Shown: piece by piece, positions 1 through 6,396 of the stretch
Layout: each line of letters starts with the position of its first letter
Numbering within the stretch: position 1 is the stretch's first letter
NCBI GenBank assembly: GCA_026999335.1
Contig: JALTPW010001049.1
Span: 1-6,396, forward strand
Source of the DNA: Chromatiales bacterium
GTDB lineage: Bacteria > Pseudomonadota > Gammaproteobacteria > SZUA-152
DNA: 6,396 nucleotides
Reading direction: 5' to 3'
The notes under the pieces: model-generated
What the model was told of the DNA's origin: nothing
The model's database searches: none
The model's input: only the letters and a program-made list of their open reading frames with translations
Translations under genes and position numbers: made by a program

Positions 1-1565
1 CGCTCTGCGGGCAGCTTGTACCAGTCCGGGTCGTCGCCATGCATGTTTTTGTTGAGGCGCAGCATGGTGTCGCTGAGGCTGCTGACGTGGATGGTCTCGG
101 GCTGCTGACGATACCAGTCGGCGAAGGCGGCGACTTCTTGCAGGAATTGCGGTTTGCTGATGCCGCCGGCTTCACCGGCGTCTAACGAGTAGTCGATGAT
201 GTACAGGCCGCTGAGGTTTTCGGTCATGAAATCGGCGTCCTGACGGAAGGGGACACTATCATCGAAGTAGTGCACGAACACGTCGTTGAGTTCGTTGCGT
301 GGTATGGCGGCGACCAGGATCACGATGACGCCCGCCATGCCCCACATCAGCGGCGTGCGGCGGCGTACCACGAAATCACCGAAGCGGTTCATGATGTGGC
401 TGTCGTCGTTGCCGATCTGTTTTACCCGCACCGGCAGCAGTGACATGGCGGCGGGCAGGAAGCCGACGGCAAAAATGAAGGAGGCGATGACTCCCATCGC
501 CACCATATTGCCAAGGTGCTGGAAGGGGGGCACTTCGGAAAAATTCATACTGAGGAAGCCTAGCGCGGTGGTGATGCTGGCGAGAAATACCGGCTGCATG
601 TTGATGCGCAAACTCTCGACCAGGGCATCGTGCTTTTCTCTGCCGAGGCGCATTTCATGCAGAAAAGTGACCAATATGTGCACCGCGTTGGCGATGGCCA
701 CGGTGAGAATAATGGTGGGTGCCGAGGCTGAAGGCGGGGTGATGGGAAAGCCGAGATAACCGCCCAGGCCCATCGCCGTGAGGATGGAGAAGAGGATCAC
801 GAACAGGGTCGCCACAGTGCCGCTGATGCTGCGTGTGAGCAGCGCCAGGGTAATTAGCATGAGTAAGAAGCTGAGCGGCACCAGGCTCGCCATGTCGCTC
901 TGGGAGGCCTCGGAGAAGGCATTGTTCATCAACACCATGCCGGACAGGCGAATCTCTATATCTGGATAGAGGGTGTGCATTTCTTTGACCAGATCGCGCG
1001 CAAAGGCGACGATTTCCGGTACTTCACCAAGATCCTCGCCGGGCAGTTGTACGGTGACGTTGACGCCGGTGACGTGGGCGCGCTCTGGTACCAGTTTGTC
1101 GAGCAGGCTGGGTTCGTGTAGGGCAATGGACTTGATGTCCTGACGAGCGGCCTTGTCCAGTACCTGCTCTTCGCCAACCAAGTCATATACCCGCAGGTCA
1201 TCTTCCTCGGCTGCAGTGTGCTGGAAGTTGGAAAGGGAATCGACGCGGATGGAATAGGGTGTCTGCCAGGCCTTTTCGGTCAGGGTCTTTACCGCTTCCA
1301 GTGTTTTTTCAGCAAAGGCATCACCGTCTTTGGGTACCAGAATGAACATCACATTGTCATTCTTGGTGTAGGTGTTTTCTAATGCCTCGAAGGCCAGCAT
1401 TTGCGGGTTGTCGGCGCTGAAGAAGACGCGGTAATCGGTGGTGAAACCGAGCAGGCGCGTGCCACTGGCCGCCGCCATTACCAGTAGCAGGGTGGCCAGG
1501 ATGACCCGCCAGGGATGGGTGACGACCCACTGGGCATAACGGGTAGTGCGGTTTGTGGCATTCAT
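1..1565 (-). CDS. RND superfamily exporter (MMPL type), C-terminal part cut by window edge
   Basis: The reverse strand is open from an ATG at 1565 to the left edge: 521 codons without a stop, with the rest missing. The protein has the layout of half to two-thirds of an RND/MMPL permease. TM1 is at about residues 20-36, followed by a large periplasmic loop (37-225) that includes the FFSADNPQ stretch typical of this family. Five more membrane segments lie at about 229-245, 250-272, 282-302, 323-341 and 351-377. A further segment at 405-421 starts the second repeat and leads into a second periplasmic loop. Such proteins use the proton gradient to move lipids or hydrophobic compounds out of the inner membrane; the substrate cannot be read here. 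The start overlaps the tetR stop as ATGA and has an AAGGAAG ribosome site 5-11 bases upstream. It is probably co-transcribed with, and controlled by, tetR. HpnN-like hopanoid transporters are related, but nothing here points to hopanoids. Confidence 0.9.
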   Translation of the reverse strand, partial: MNATNRTTRYAQWVVTHPWRVILATLLLVMAAASGTRLLGFTTDYRVFFSADNPQMLAFEALENTYTKNDNVMFILVPKDGDAFAEKTLEAVKTLTEKAWQTPYSIRVDSLSNFQHTAAEEDDLRVYDLVGEEQVLDKAARQDIKSIALHEPSLLDKLVPERAHVTGVNVTVQLPGEDLGEVPEIVAFARDLVKEMHTLYPDIEIRLSGMVLMNNAFSEASQSDMASLVPLSFLLMLITLALLTRSISGTVATLFVILFSILTAMGLGGYLGFPITPPSASAPTIILTVAIANAVHILVTFLHEMRLGREKHDALVESLRINMQPVFLASITTALGFLSMNFSEVPPFQHLGNMVAMGVIASFIFAVGFLPAAMSLLPVRVKQIGNDDSHIMNRFGDFVVRRRTPLMWGMAGVIVILVAAIPRNELNDVFVHYFDDSVPFRQDADFMTENLSGLYIIDYSLDAGEAGGISKPQFLQEVAAFADWYRQQPETIHVSSLSDTMLRLNKNMHGDDPDWYKLPAE

Positions 1566-2215
1566 GTTTTCGCTTCCTTTCCGGGCAAATTCGGTTTGCT
1601 GCATACTTTATTTTGTGGATTGAGCAGGCCAGTGAGTAGTAGGCGAACCAGTGCGGCTGCCTTTTCTTCAAAGGTTTCCCGCGAATAAACAGGCATGAGT
1701 AACGGTGTGCTGAACAGGATCATGGCGGTTTGCAGGGCGGCCGCCGTGTCTTGTGGGTCGGTGACGTGGAACTCATTGCTGGTGTTACCGTCATTCAGCA
1801 ATTCGTGGATTACATCGCGTTCATCCTGTTTGTGGGTTTCAACGACATCCATGCAGTTGCCGCAGATGACGGTAACCAGTTCGTTGGCCAGCGGCGCTTC
1901 CAGCCACTGGTCATAGGTGTAGCGCAGGGTGGCGAAGACCAGTTCGCGTAAACGCTCACTGGCGGCGGTCTGTTTGCGGGCGACAATTTCGCTTTGCAGT
2001 GTGACCCGCTGCGCCAGACACTGGCTGGCGAGTTGGGCACCAATGTCGAGTTTGTTATCGAAATAACGGTAGATATTGGCGGCGGACATGTCGCAGTCGC
2101 CAGCGATTTCAGCCATTGTGGTCTTGTTGTAACCGAAGCGCACAAAACGGTCGAAGGCCGCTGTAAGGATTTGCTCACGGATATCGGATCTGGTGCATGT
2201 GGTACGTGCATTCAT
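1562..2215 (-). CDS. TetR/AcrR-family transcriptional repressor
   Basis: This encodes 217 residues from the ATG at 2215, a usual TetR length. The N-terminus has the TetR DNA-binding domain at about residues 10-58: a first helix (DIREQILTAAFDRFVRFGY), then TTMAEIAGDCDMS and the recognition helix with the signature SAANIYRYF. The remaining part is helical and variable, as expected for a ligand-binding and dimer domain; the ligand cannot be guessed. The frame stays open upstream to a TTG at 2248, which would add 11 residues. The ATG is preferred because the TetR fold starts soon after it and because the longer form would run into the candidate operator. No good ribosome site is seen before either start. 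The stop overlaps the exporter ATG, so the two are translationally coupled. Its likely job is local repression of this operon, inferred from context. Confidence 0.9.
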   Translation of the reverse strand: MNARTTCTRSDIREQILTAAFDRFVRFGYNKTTMAEIAGDCDMSAANIYRYFDNKLDIGAQLASQCLAQRVTLQSEIVARKQTAASERLRELVFATLRYTYDQWLEAPLANELVTVICGNCMDVVETHKQDERDVIHELLNDGNTSNEFHVTDPQDTAAALQTAMILFSTPLLMPVYSRETFEEKAAALVRLLLTGLLNPQNKVCSKPNLPGKEAKT

Positions 2216-2233
2216 AGCGCACAACTGTAGGTG

Positions 2234-2271
2234 ATGAACAGTGAACAATCAAGATAATATTTACTATTCAT
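2234..2271. promoter_or_regulatory. Candidate TetR operator: 38-bp imperfect inverted repeat
   Basis: The left arm ATGAACAGTGAACA (2234-2247) and the right arm, which reads ATGAATAGTAAATA on the reverse strand (2258-2271), match at 11 of 14 positions around a 10-base spacer. It sits 19 bases upstream of the tetR ATG. A minus-strand TATTAT (2259-2254) lies inside it and could be the tetR -10 box, although no convincing -35 box was found. Position and symmetry fit an autorepressor site. Binding itself is inferred. Confidence 0.5.
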
Positions 2272-2297
2272 GCGGCTGGGTTGCTGTGGGTGCTGAA

Positions 2298-2326
2298 TTA
2301 GTTTAATAAAACCAATTGTTTATACT
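2298..2326 (+). promoter_or_regulatory. Candidate sigma-70 promoter for the kinase-receiver genes
   Basis: TATACT at 2321-2326 is a close match to the -10 consensus. TTAGTT at 2298-2303, 17 bases upstream, is a weak -35 match. Transcription would start near 2333 and leave a leader of about 130 bases before the kinase ATG. The element is 27 bases from the candidate TetR operator, so repression might reach it, but this is speculative. Confidence 0.35.
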
Positions 2327-2464
2327 GAATATTGGGTGGATGTTTGGCTGGGGTTGTGAGTCTGGGTCTGCTAAGGTTGGCTTTGGGGCCGGCGCTGGGT
2401 GGGAAGGTGCGGATTGCTCACAGTGCTTGTTCCTGCGAACATATGAGAAGAGAAGCCTGTTTGT

Positions 2465-3199
2465 ATGCATGATGCCAAAGGAGTCGATCGGGGTGCCGAT
2501 GCGCAGGAACAGCTGCTGCTACGGGAGCGCCTGGTGATGCTGGGGCAGCTGACGGCCACGGTCAGTCATGAACTGCGTAATCCGTTGTCGGTGATTCACA
2601 ATGCGGTCTATTACCTGCGCCGCCGGTTGACAGGGGAAAACTGTCTGGATGTGAAGAGCGGGGAATATCTCGACATCATCGAGTCCGAGCTGACGGCCTC
2701 AAATCGTATTATCGATGACCTGCTGAGCGCCTCACGGATCCAGCCGCCGGAATATCAACAAATCGATCTCGAACGACTGTTGCAGAAGGTGTTGTCGGAT
2801 ATTGCATTGCCGCCACACATCGAATGGTGCTACCGGCCCACGCAGGCCTCTTTTACATTGAACACAGATCCACAACTGCTGTGCCAGGTATTACGTAACC
2901 TGCTGATCAATGCCGTGCAGGCTATTTCCGGTGAGGGAAAGATTCTCTTGCGGGTGCGGGTATCCGGCCGGGGGGTTGATCTGCAATTGTCGGACAGCGG
3001 TGAAGGCATCAGTGGCGAGGATAGCGCCCGGTTGTTTGAGCCACTGTTCACCACCAAGCCCAAGGGTAATGGCCTGGGGCTGTGGATTGCCCGTGATATG
3101 GTGCGCCGGCTCGGTGGGGAATTGAGTCTGGTGGTGGGGGAATTGAATGGCGCCTGTTTTCGCATTCAATTACCGTGCGGCGATGGGGGAATGATTTGA
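2465..3199 (+). CDS. Soluble sensor-less histidine kinase (HisKA + HATPase_c)
   Basis: This is a 244-residue kinase containing only the transmitter core. The HisKA helix carries the H-box SHELRNPL with phospho-acceptor His35. The ATP-binding domain shows the N-box RNLLINA (Asn145, Asn149), the G1 box DSGEGI (Asp177), the F-box LFEPLFTTK and the G2 box GNGLGL (201-206), so all catalytic motifs are present. There is no membrane segment, PAS or GAF domain; only about 25 residues precede the HisKA helix. The protein should be cytoplasmic. The H-box style resembles NtrB-like kinases. The ATG at 2465 is the only good start: an in-frame stop lies at 2444 and a purine-rich AGAAGAGAAG stretch lies upstream. 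The next gene begins 45 bases after the stop and encodes a receiver protein, the likely phosphorylation partner. The signal must come from another protein, or this is an accessory kinase. Confidence 0.9.
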   Translation: MHDAKGVDRGADAQEQLLLRERLVMLGQLTATVSHELRNPLSVIHNAVYYLRRRLTGENCLDVKSGEYLDIIESELTASNRIIDDLLSASRIQPPEYQQIDLERLLQKVLSDIALPPHIEWCYRPTQASFTLNTDPQLLCQVLRNLLINAVQAISGEGKILLRVRVSGRGVDLQLSDSGEGISGEDSARLFEPLFTTKPKGNGLGLWIARDMVRRLGGELSLVVGELNGACFRIQLPCGDGGMI

Positions 3200-3209
3200 C
3201 GTGATATCA

Positions 3210-3231
3210 AAAAATGATAAAAAAATGATAA
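3210..3231 (+). repeat. Two tandem copies of an 11-bp A-rich unit
   Basis: The unit AAAAATGATAA occurs twice in perfect tandem in the 45-base spacer between the kinase and receiver genes, directly before the ribosome site. It makes the translation start region A-rich and unstructured, which may help initiation. It may also simply be slippage at an A-run. Confidence 0.7.
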
Positions 3232-3233
3232 AG

Positions 3234-3247
3234 AGGAGTCTTTCTTG
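3234..3247 (+). promoter_or_regulatory. Ribosome binding site that fixes a TTG start
   Basis: AGGAG at 3234-3238 is followed after six bases by TTG at 3245. The spacing is ideal, and the receiver fold begins at residue 7 of the product, so the TTG is well supported as the start even though it is a rare codon. Confidence 0.75.
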
Positions 3248-4009
3248 GCGACATCCACAAAGCGTATTTTGATTGTCGATGATGAGACCCATATGCGTAC
3301 CACCCTGTCCGATATTCTCAGTGACGAGGGCTTTGACGTCGACACCGCTGCCGATGGTCTGACCGCAGTGGCCATGTGCGAGAGTCATGAATACAGTGTG
3401 GTCCTGCTGGATGTGCGCGTGCCGGGTATCGATGGTGTGGAGACATTTCGCCGCATTCGCCGTCGGCATGAAGACCTGCGGGTCGTGATGATGAGCGCCT
3501 ATGGCCGTGATGAACTCAAGCAGACTGCGCTGGAGGAGGGTGCGGTGGCCTTTCTCTCCAAGCCCTTGGATATCGAGAATGTCATCGATCTGATTCATGA
3601 TGTCCACGGCACCGCTCTGCTGGTGGTTAGTGATGACACGGATATTTGCCGTAGTGTGCGTACCCTGCTCAAGCCGCAGGGGTATCGGGTAACGATGAGC
3701 TGCTCGCCCTATGATGCGCTGGAACTGGCGGAGCAAATCCATTTTGATGTTGTCCTCATCGATGTGCTGTTGCCGGAGATGAATGGGTTGGAATTGTATC
3801 TGTCACTGCGCAAACTTGCCTCGGGGGCGGTTGTCGTGATGCTCAGCAACAGCGATACGGAATCTGAGCAATTGGCTAAGGAGGCAATACACAACACCGC
3901 CTATACCTTGCTGCACAAGCCGCTGGATCTGCCCCAGCTTGGCAGGCTGTTGTCGCGCATCATCCGCCAACGGGTTTCCCATGCCATCAAGAAGCCGGCA
4001 CTGAACTGA
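3245..4009 (+). CDS. Tandem-receiver response regulator without output domain
   Basis: The 254 residues form two consecutive CheY-like receiver domains and little else. Receiver 1 (about 7-120) has the acidic pair Asp12/Asp13, phospho-acceptor Asp56 in LLDVRVPG, Ser84 at the switch position and Lys106 in SKPLD. Receiver 2 (about 124-240) has Asp130/Asp131, phospho-acceptor Asp173 in LIDVLLPEMNG, Ser201 and Lys225 in HKPLD. Both therefore look able to be phosphorylated. The last 14 residues are basic and short; there is no DNA-binding, GGDEF or other effector domain. It probably takes phosphate from the kinase encoded just upstream and acts by protein-protein contact, as a relay or as a phosphate sink. 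FrzZ of Myxococcus has a comparable tandem layout, but that is an analogy of architecture only. The TTG start is chosen for its strong ribosome site. Confidence 0.9.
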   Translation: MATSTKRILIVDDETHMRTTLSDILSDEGFDVDTAADGLTAVAMCESHEYSVVLLDVRVPGIDGVETFRRIRRRHEDLRVVMMSAYGRDELKQTALEEGAVAFLSKPLDIENVIDLIHDVHGTALLVVSDDTDICRSVRTLLKPQGYRVTMSCSPYDALELAEQIHFDVVLIDVLLPEMNGLELYLSLRKLASGAVVVMLSNSDTESEQLAKEAIHNTAYTLLHKPLDLPQLGRLLSRIIRQRVSHAIKKPALN

Positions 4010-4047
4010 GTTGCACGAATGGTATGTGCTTACAGCGGGCGGGCGGG

Positions 4048-4827
4048 ATGTTGAGTGCGGGCAGCCGGCGACGGGTCTGTGCCAGCTTGCTGCTGGTTGC
4101 GTTGGTGGGATTGCAAGCTTGTAGCAGTCTGCCTTCGACGCCGACGGAGATAAAACGAGCGGCGCTGACGGCGGCCACGGATCCCAATACCTGGCTGCCG
4201 GCGCTGGGCGCCACCCTGATTCTCGTTACCGACAGGGATCAGGCGTGGTCGGATCGGGCGCGGCGTGAGCAGCCTGTGTTCGCCTCGGCGGCGGCGGCTC
4301 GCCGGGCCAGTGATGTGCTGCTGTATACCTCGCTCGGTGCCGCCCTTGCCAGTTCGCTGTGGGTGTCCGAAGACGGCGCCGCTCCAGGGCGTCCCAATCG
4401 TTTGCTCGTCCAGCTGGGCGCGATGACAGCCAATGGTTTGGTGACGCAGACCTTCAAGCTCGGCGTGGGCCGATCCCGGCCCGATGATTCCGACACGCTC
4501 AGCTTTCCCTCCGGTCATGCCTCCGTTGCCTTTACCGGCGCCACCCTGACGCGGCGCAATCTTGCCCGGCTGGATTTGCAGGCACCACTGCACACGCTGC
4601 TCGATGTGGGTGTCATTTCACTGGCCGCAGGTACCGCCTGGGCGCGGGTGGAGGCCGGTGTACACTATCCCTCCGATGTACTGGCCGGCGCGGCGCTAGG
4701 GAATTTCGTCGCCGCCTTCGTCAATGATGCCTTCCTCAGCGAAGGAGGATTGGCGGAAGGTACCCTACGGGCCAACGTGCAGCCTTTGCAAGGTGGGATG
4801 GTGCTGCAACTGACGCAGTATTTTTAG
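4048..4827 (+). CDS. PAP2-family phosphatase with lipoprotein signal peptide
   Basis: This encodes 259 residues from the ATG at 4048. An in-frame ATG at 4024 would add eight, but neither start has a clear AGGAGG site; a GGGCGGGCGGG run lies just before 4048. The N-terminus is a lipoprotein signal: basic SRRR, a hydrophobic stretch, then LQAC with the lipid-bearing Cys25, followed by Ser, which by the usual +2 rule favours the outer membrane. The acid-phosphatase motifs are complete: KLGVGRSRP (137-145), PSGH with catalytic His157, and RVEAGVHYPSD (200-210) with the nucleophile-type His206 and Asp210. It probably removes phosphate from a lipid or other phosphomonoester or pyrophosphate in the periplasm; the substrate is unknown. 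Several short hydrophobic stretches are seen, less marked than in integral PAP2 enzymes. The C-terminus ends in Phe. It follows the receiver gene after 38 bases with no terminator seen, so co-transcription is likely. Confidence 0.85.
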   Translation: MLSAGSRRRVCASLLLVALVGLQACSSLPSTPTEIKRAALTAATDPNTWLPALGATLILVTDRDQAWSDRARREQPVFASAAAARRASDVLLYTSLGAALASSLWVSEDGAAPGRPNRLLVQLGAMTANGLVTQTFKLGVGRSRPDDSDTLSFPSGHASVAFTGATLTRRNLARLDLQAPLHTLLDVGVISLAAGTAWARVEAGVHYPSDVLAGAALGNFVAAFVNDAFLSEGGLAEGTLRANVQPLQGGMVLQLTQYF

Positions 4828-4831
4828 TCCA

Positions 4832-4910
4832 GTAGGGTGGGCACGTTTTGTGTGCCCACGCGGAATTGCAGAAAACGAGATAATACGTGGGCACAAAAGA
4901 CGTGCCCTAC
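4832..4910. repeat. REP/MITE-like compound palindrome
   Basis: The outer ends GTAGGG (4832-4837) and CCCTAC (4905-4910) are inverted. Inside, TGTGCCCACG (4851-4860) pairs perfectly with CGTGGGCACA (4886-4895). Each half also folds alone: GTGGGCAC/GTGCCCAC around a 7-base loop (4837-4859) and GGGCAC/GTGCCC around a 7-base loop (4889-4907). The 25-base middle is unpaired. It starts five bases after the phosphatase stop. No T-run follows either hairpin, so it is not a standard terminator. A dispersed, non-coding repeat is the best reading. Confidence 0.65.
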
Positions 4911-5001
4911 ATCAGCAGCTGGTCGTTGAGTTGAGATGGCGGAATATGGCATCTGTCACGCGATATATTTCATACACAGGTCTACACTAAAGGAGAAGGC
5001 A

Positions 5002-5019
5002 AGGAACGTGTACGTTCCT
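5002..5019. promoter_or_regulatory. 18-bp perfect-arm palindrome upstream of nqrA
   Basis: AGGAACGT and ACGTTCCT are perfect inverted arms around GT. The centre is 40 bases before the nqrA TTG. It could be the binding site of a dimeric regulator or, in RNA, a 7-bp hairpin with a UGUA loop in the nqr leader. It lies just after an AAAGGAG sequence (4989-4995) that has no properly spaced start codon. The regulator is unknown. Confidence 0.45.
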
Positions 5020-5050
5020 AACGATTTGGCATCATCGGTGGATCCTGACA

Positions 5051-6361
5051 TTGCGAATCACCATCAAAAAAGGGCTCGATATTCCTCTGCCGGGAAAACC
5101 TGAGCAATTCATTTACCCCGCCCAGGACGTGACCAGCGTTGCGTTGTTGGGTGCGGATTTTACAGGGCTCAAAGCGAAATTATTGGTGAGCCCGGGGGAT
5201 CGGGTAGGCCTTGGGCAAGCCCTGTTCCACGACAAACACGACCCACTCGTTAAGTACACAGCACCCGCTAGCGGCACAATCGCGGTCATCAATCGTGGTG
5301 CACGCCGGGTTTTGCAATCGGTGGTCATTGCATTGGATGAAGACGCTGGGGAAGACAGGCGTTTTCCGATATTCAATGGCGAGGCGTTGGCGGGGCTGGG
5401 CGAGAGCACGGTGAGGGATGTGCTTTTATCTTCCGGTTTATGGACAGCCCTGCGAACACGACCCTATAACCGGGTGCCACATTCGGCTTCACATCCGCGT
5501 GCGCTCTTCGTCACCGCCATTGATACACAACCACTTGCAGCAAATCCCCAAGTCATTATTGACTGTCACCGTAAGGCATTCCGCCATGGGCTTCGTGTTA
5601 TCGCCCACTTAACAACAGGGCCGCTATATCTCTGTACGGGGGTGGATGGCCAGGTTGATGATCCCATGATTGATCGCCTGCAAGCGGTGGCGTTTTCAGG
5701 GCCTCATCCGGCGGGCTTGGCGGGCACGCACATTAACCATTTGTTCCCCGTAAGCGCAGAGAAATTCGTATGGCATATTGGCTACCAGGATGTTATCGCC
5801 ATCGGCAAGTTGTTTACGAGCGGGCAAGTCTGGAGCGAGCGCGTTGTCGCATTGGGGGGTACTTCAGTAACCAGACCCCGGTTACTGCAAACACGATTGG
5901 GTGCGAGTATCGACGACCTGGTGCGAGGTGAGATTGCCGGGCATCCCCCCTGTCGGATCATCTCCGGCTCTGTGCTGAGTGGCCACATAGCCACAGGGAC
6001 GCAGGCATATCTTGGGCATTATCATCGACAGATATCGGTAATCCACGAAAATGAGAAAAGGCGTCGACTGTTTGGTTGGTTGCGGGCGCCGGGTGGAAAT
6101 GAATCCTTTACGACCGCGCTGCACGGTAGACCGACGGCAATGATTCCAGTGGGTGATTTTGAACGTGTGATGCCGCTGGATATTCTGCCGCTGCCCCTGC
6201 TGCGTGCATTGCTGGTGAGAGATACGGATCTGGCGCAAGACCTGGGTTGCCTGGACCTTGCCGAAGAGGATCTGGCCTTATGCTCGTACGTCTGCCCGGC
6301 CAAATACGATTATGGCGCGGTGTTACGTATTAATCTCGATCAAATTGAGAGAGAGGGATGA
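5051..6361 (+). CDS. nqrA: Na+-translocating NADH:quinone reductase subunit A
   Basis: This is a 436-residue NqrA, close to the usual length of about 445. The enzyme oxidises NADH, reduces quinone and pumps sodium out of the cell. NqrA is its peripheral cytoplasmic subunit, linked to quinone binding, and has no membrane segment. Family hallmarks run the full length: the N-terminal ITIKKGLDIPLPGKPEQ, the lipoyl-like fold with YTAPASG and RRVLQSVVI (69-93), PAGLAGTHINHL (220-231), GYQDVIAIGKLF (244-255), and the C-terminal CSYVCPAKYDYG (411-422). TTG at 5051 is the start: the frame is open back to a stop at 4988 but contains no ATG or GTG, and homologues start at this point. The ribosome site is weak (GGTGGA at 5037-5042), which may keep expression modest or allow control through the palindrome upstream. 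The stop overlaps the next gene, as expected for nqrABCDEF. Confidence 0.95.
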   Translation: MRITIKKGLDIPLPGKPEQFIYPAQDVTSVALLGADFTGLKAKLLVSPGDRVGLGQALFHDKHDPLVKYTAPASGTIAVINRGARRVLQSVVIALDEDAGEDRRFPIFNGEALAGLGESTVRDVLLSSGLWTALRTRPYNRVPHSASHPRALFVTAIDTQPLAANPQVIIDCHRKAFRHGLRVIAHLTTGPLYLCTGVDGQVDDPMIDRLQAVAFSGPHPAGLAGTHINHLFPVSAEKFVWHIGYQDVIAIGKLFTSGQVWSERVVALGGTSVTRPRLLQTRLGASIDDLVRGEIAGHPPCRIISGSVLSGHIATGTQAYLGHYHRQISVIHENEKRRRLFGWLRAPGGNESFTTALHGRPTAMIPVGDFERVMPLDILPLPLLRALLVRDTDLAQDLGCLDLAEEDLALCSYVCPAKYDYGAVLRINLDQIEREG

Positions 6362-6396
6362 TGGCGTTTGACAGGCTGAGAGAAAAACTTGCCATG
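6361..6396 (+). CDS. nqrB: Start of the next nqr gene, probably nqrB (cut by window edge)
   Basis: Only 12 codons are visible (MAFDRLREKLAM). The ATG at 6361 overlaps the last base of the nqrA stop, and a second ATG at 6358 in the same frame would give an ATGA overlap. A purine-rich GAGAGAGAGGG (6347-6357) serves as ribosome site. The identity rests on the fixed nqrA-nqrB order in known operons and not on the residues themselves. NqrB would be the membrane subunit carrying covalent FMN. Confidence 0.65.
   Translation, partial: MAFDRLREKLAM

Noticed and set aside
286..969. Plus-strand open frames opposite the RND exporter
   Set aside because: They lie antisense to a long reverse-strand frame with clear membrane-protein character, and show no recognisable domain or ribosome site.
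2316..2537. Open frame of 73 codons before and into the kinase gene, as a possible frameshifted sensor domain
   Set aside because: The translation is rich in Gly, Trp and Cys, does not resemble PAS or other sensor folds, and overlaps the kinase N-terminus.
3170..3742. 190-codon reverse-strand frame opposite the receiver gene
   Set aside because: It is antisense to two complete receiver domains and has no domain of its own; it is a frame shadow.
4837..4859. Hairpin after the phosphatase gene as a rho-independent terminator
   Set aside because: The stem is GC-rich but no T-run follows it on either strand; it is better explained as part of the larger palindrome.
4947..4962. Sigma-54-like element (TGG, then ten bases, then GC) upstream of nqrA
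   Set aside because: The GG-N10-GC spacing is right, but the -12 half reads ACGC in place of TTGC, so the match is too weak to call.
4936..5103. 55-codon frame (ATG 4936, internal GTG 5008) that could be a leader peptide of nqrA
   Set aside because: The ATG has no good ribosome site, the AAAGGAG site is 12 bases from the GTG, and the frame overlaps the conserved NqrA N-terminus out of phase. Kept only as a remote possibility.

Overview
The window looks like chromosomal DNA of a free-living, moderately GC-rich proteobacterium, most likely a gammaproteobacterium. The reasons are a gene for NqrA followed directly by the start of a probable nqrB (the sodium-pumping NADH:quinone reductase), a TetR/RND exporter pair, and Gram-negative envelope features such as a lipoprotein signal and periplasmic loops. 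The genus cannot be named from the sequence alone.

Layout. Positions 1-2215 (minus strand) hold a tetR regulator and an MMPL-type RND exporter joined by an ATGA stop/start overlap; the exporter runs off the left edge. Positions 2216-2464 are the divergent control region. It contains a 38-bp imperfect inverted repeat that is a good candidate TetR operator, a plus-strand sigma-70-like promoter, and a G-rich, C-poor leader. Positions 2465-4827 (plus strand) hold three closely spaced genes: a soluble histidine kinase with no sensor domain, a response regulator made of two receiver domains with no output domain, and a PAP2-family phosphatase with a lipoprotein signal peptide. Positions 4828-5050 are intergenic and contain a 79-bp compound palindrome (REP/MITE-like) and a separate 18-bp palindrome. 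From 5051 on come nqrA, with a TTG start, and the first codons of a probable nqrB.

How the parts may work together. The TetR protein probably represses its own two-gene operon, and the exporter would be released on ligand binding. The kinase and tandem receiver are probably partners (inferred from adjacency). Neither has a visible input or DNA-binding output, so they would have to take their signal from, and pass it to, other proteins. The PAP2 lipoprotein follows the receiver gene with no visible terminator and may be co-transcribed, but nothing shows that it is a target of the pair. The nqr genes form a separate energy-metabolism operon entering the right edge.

No clearly new system is proven here. 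The least ordinary parts are the input-less and output-less two-component pair, and the two palindromes before nqrA.
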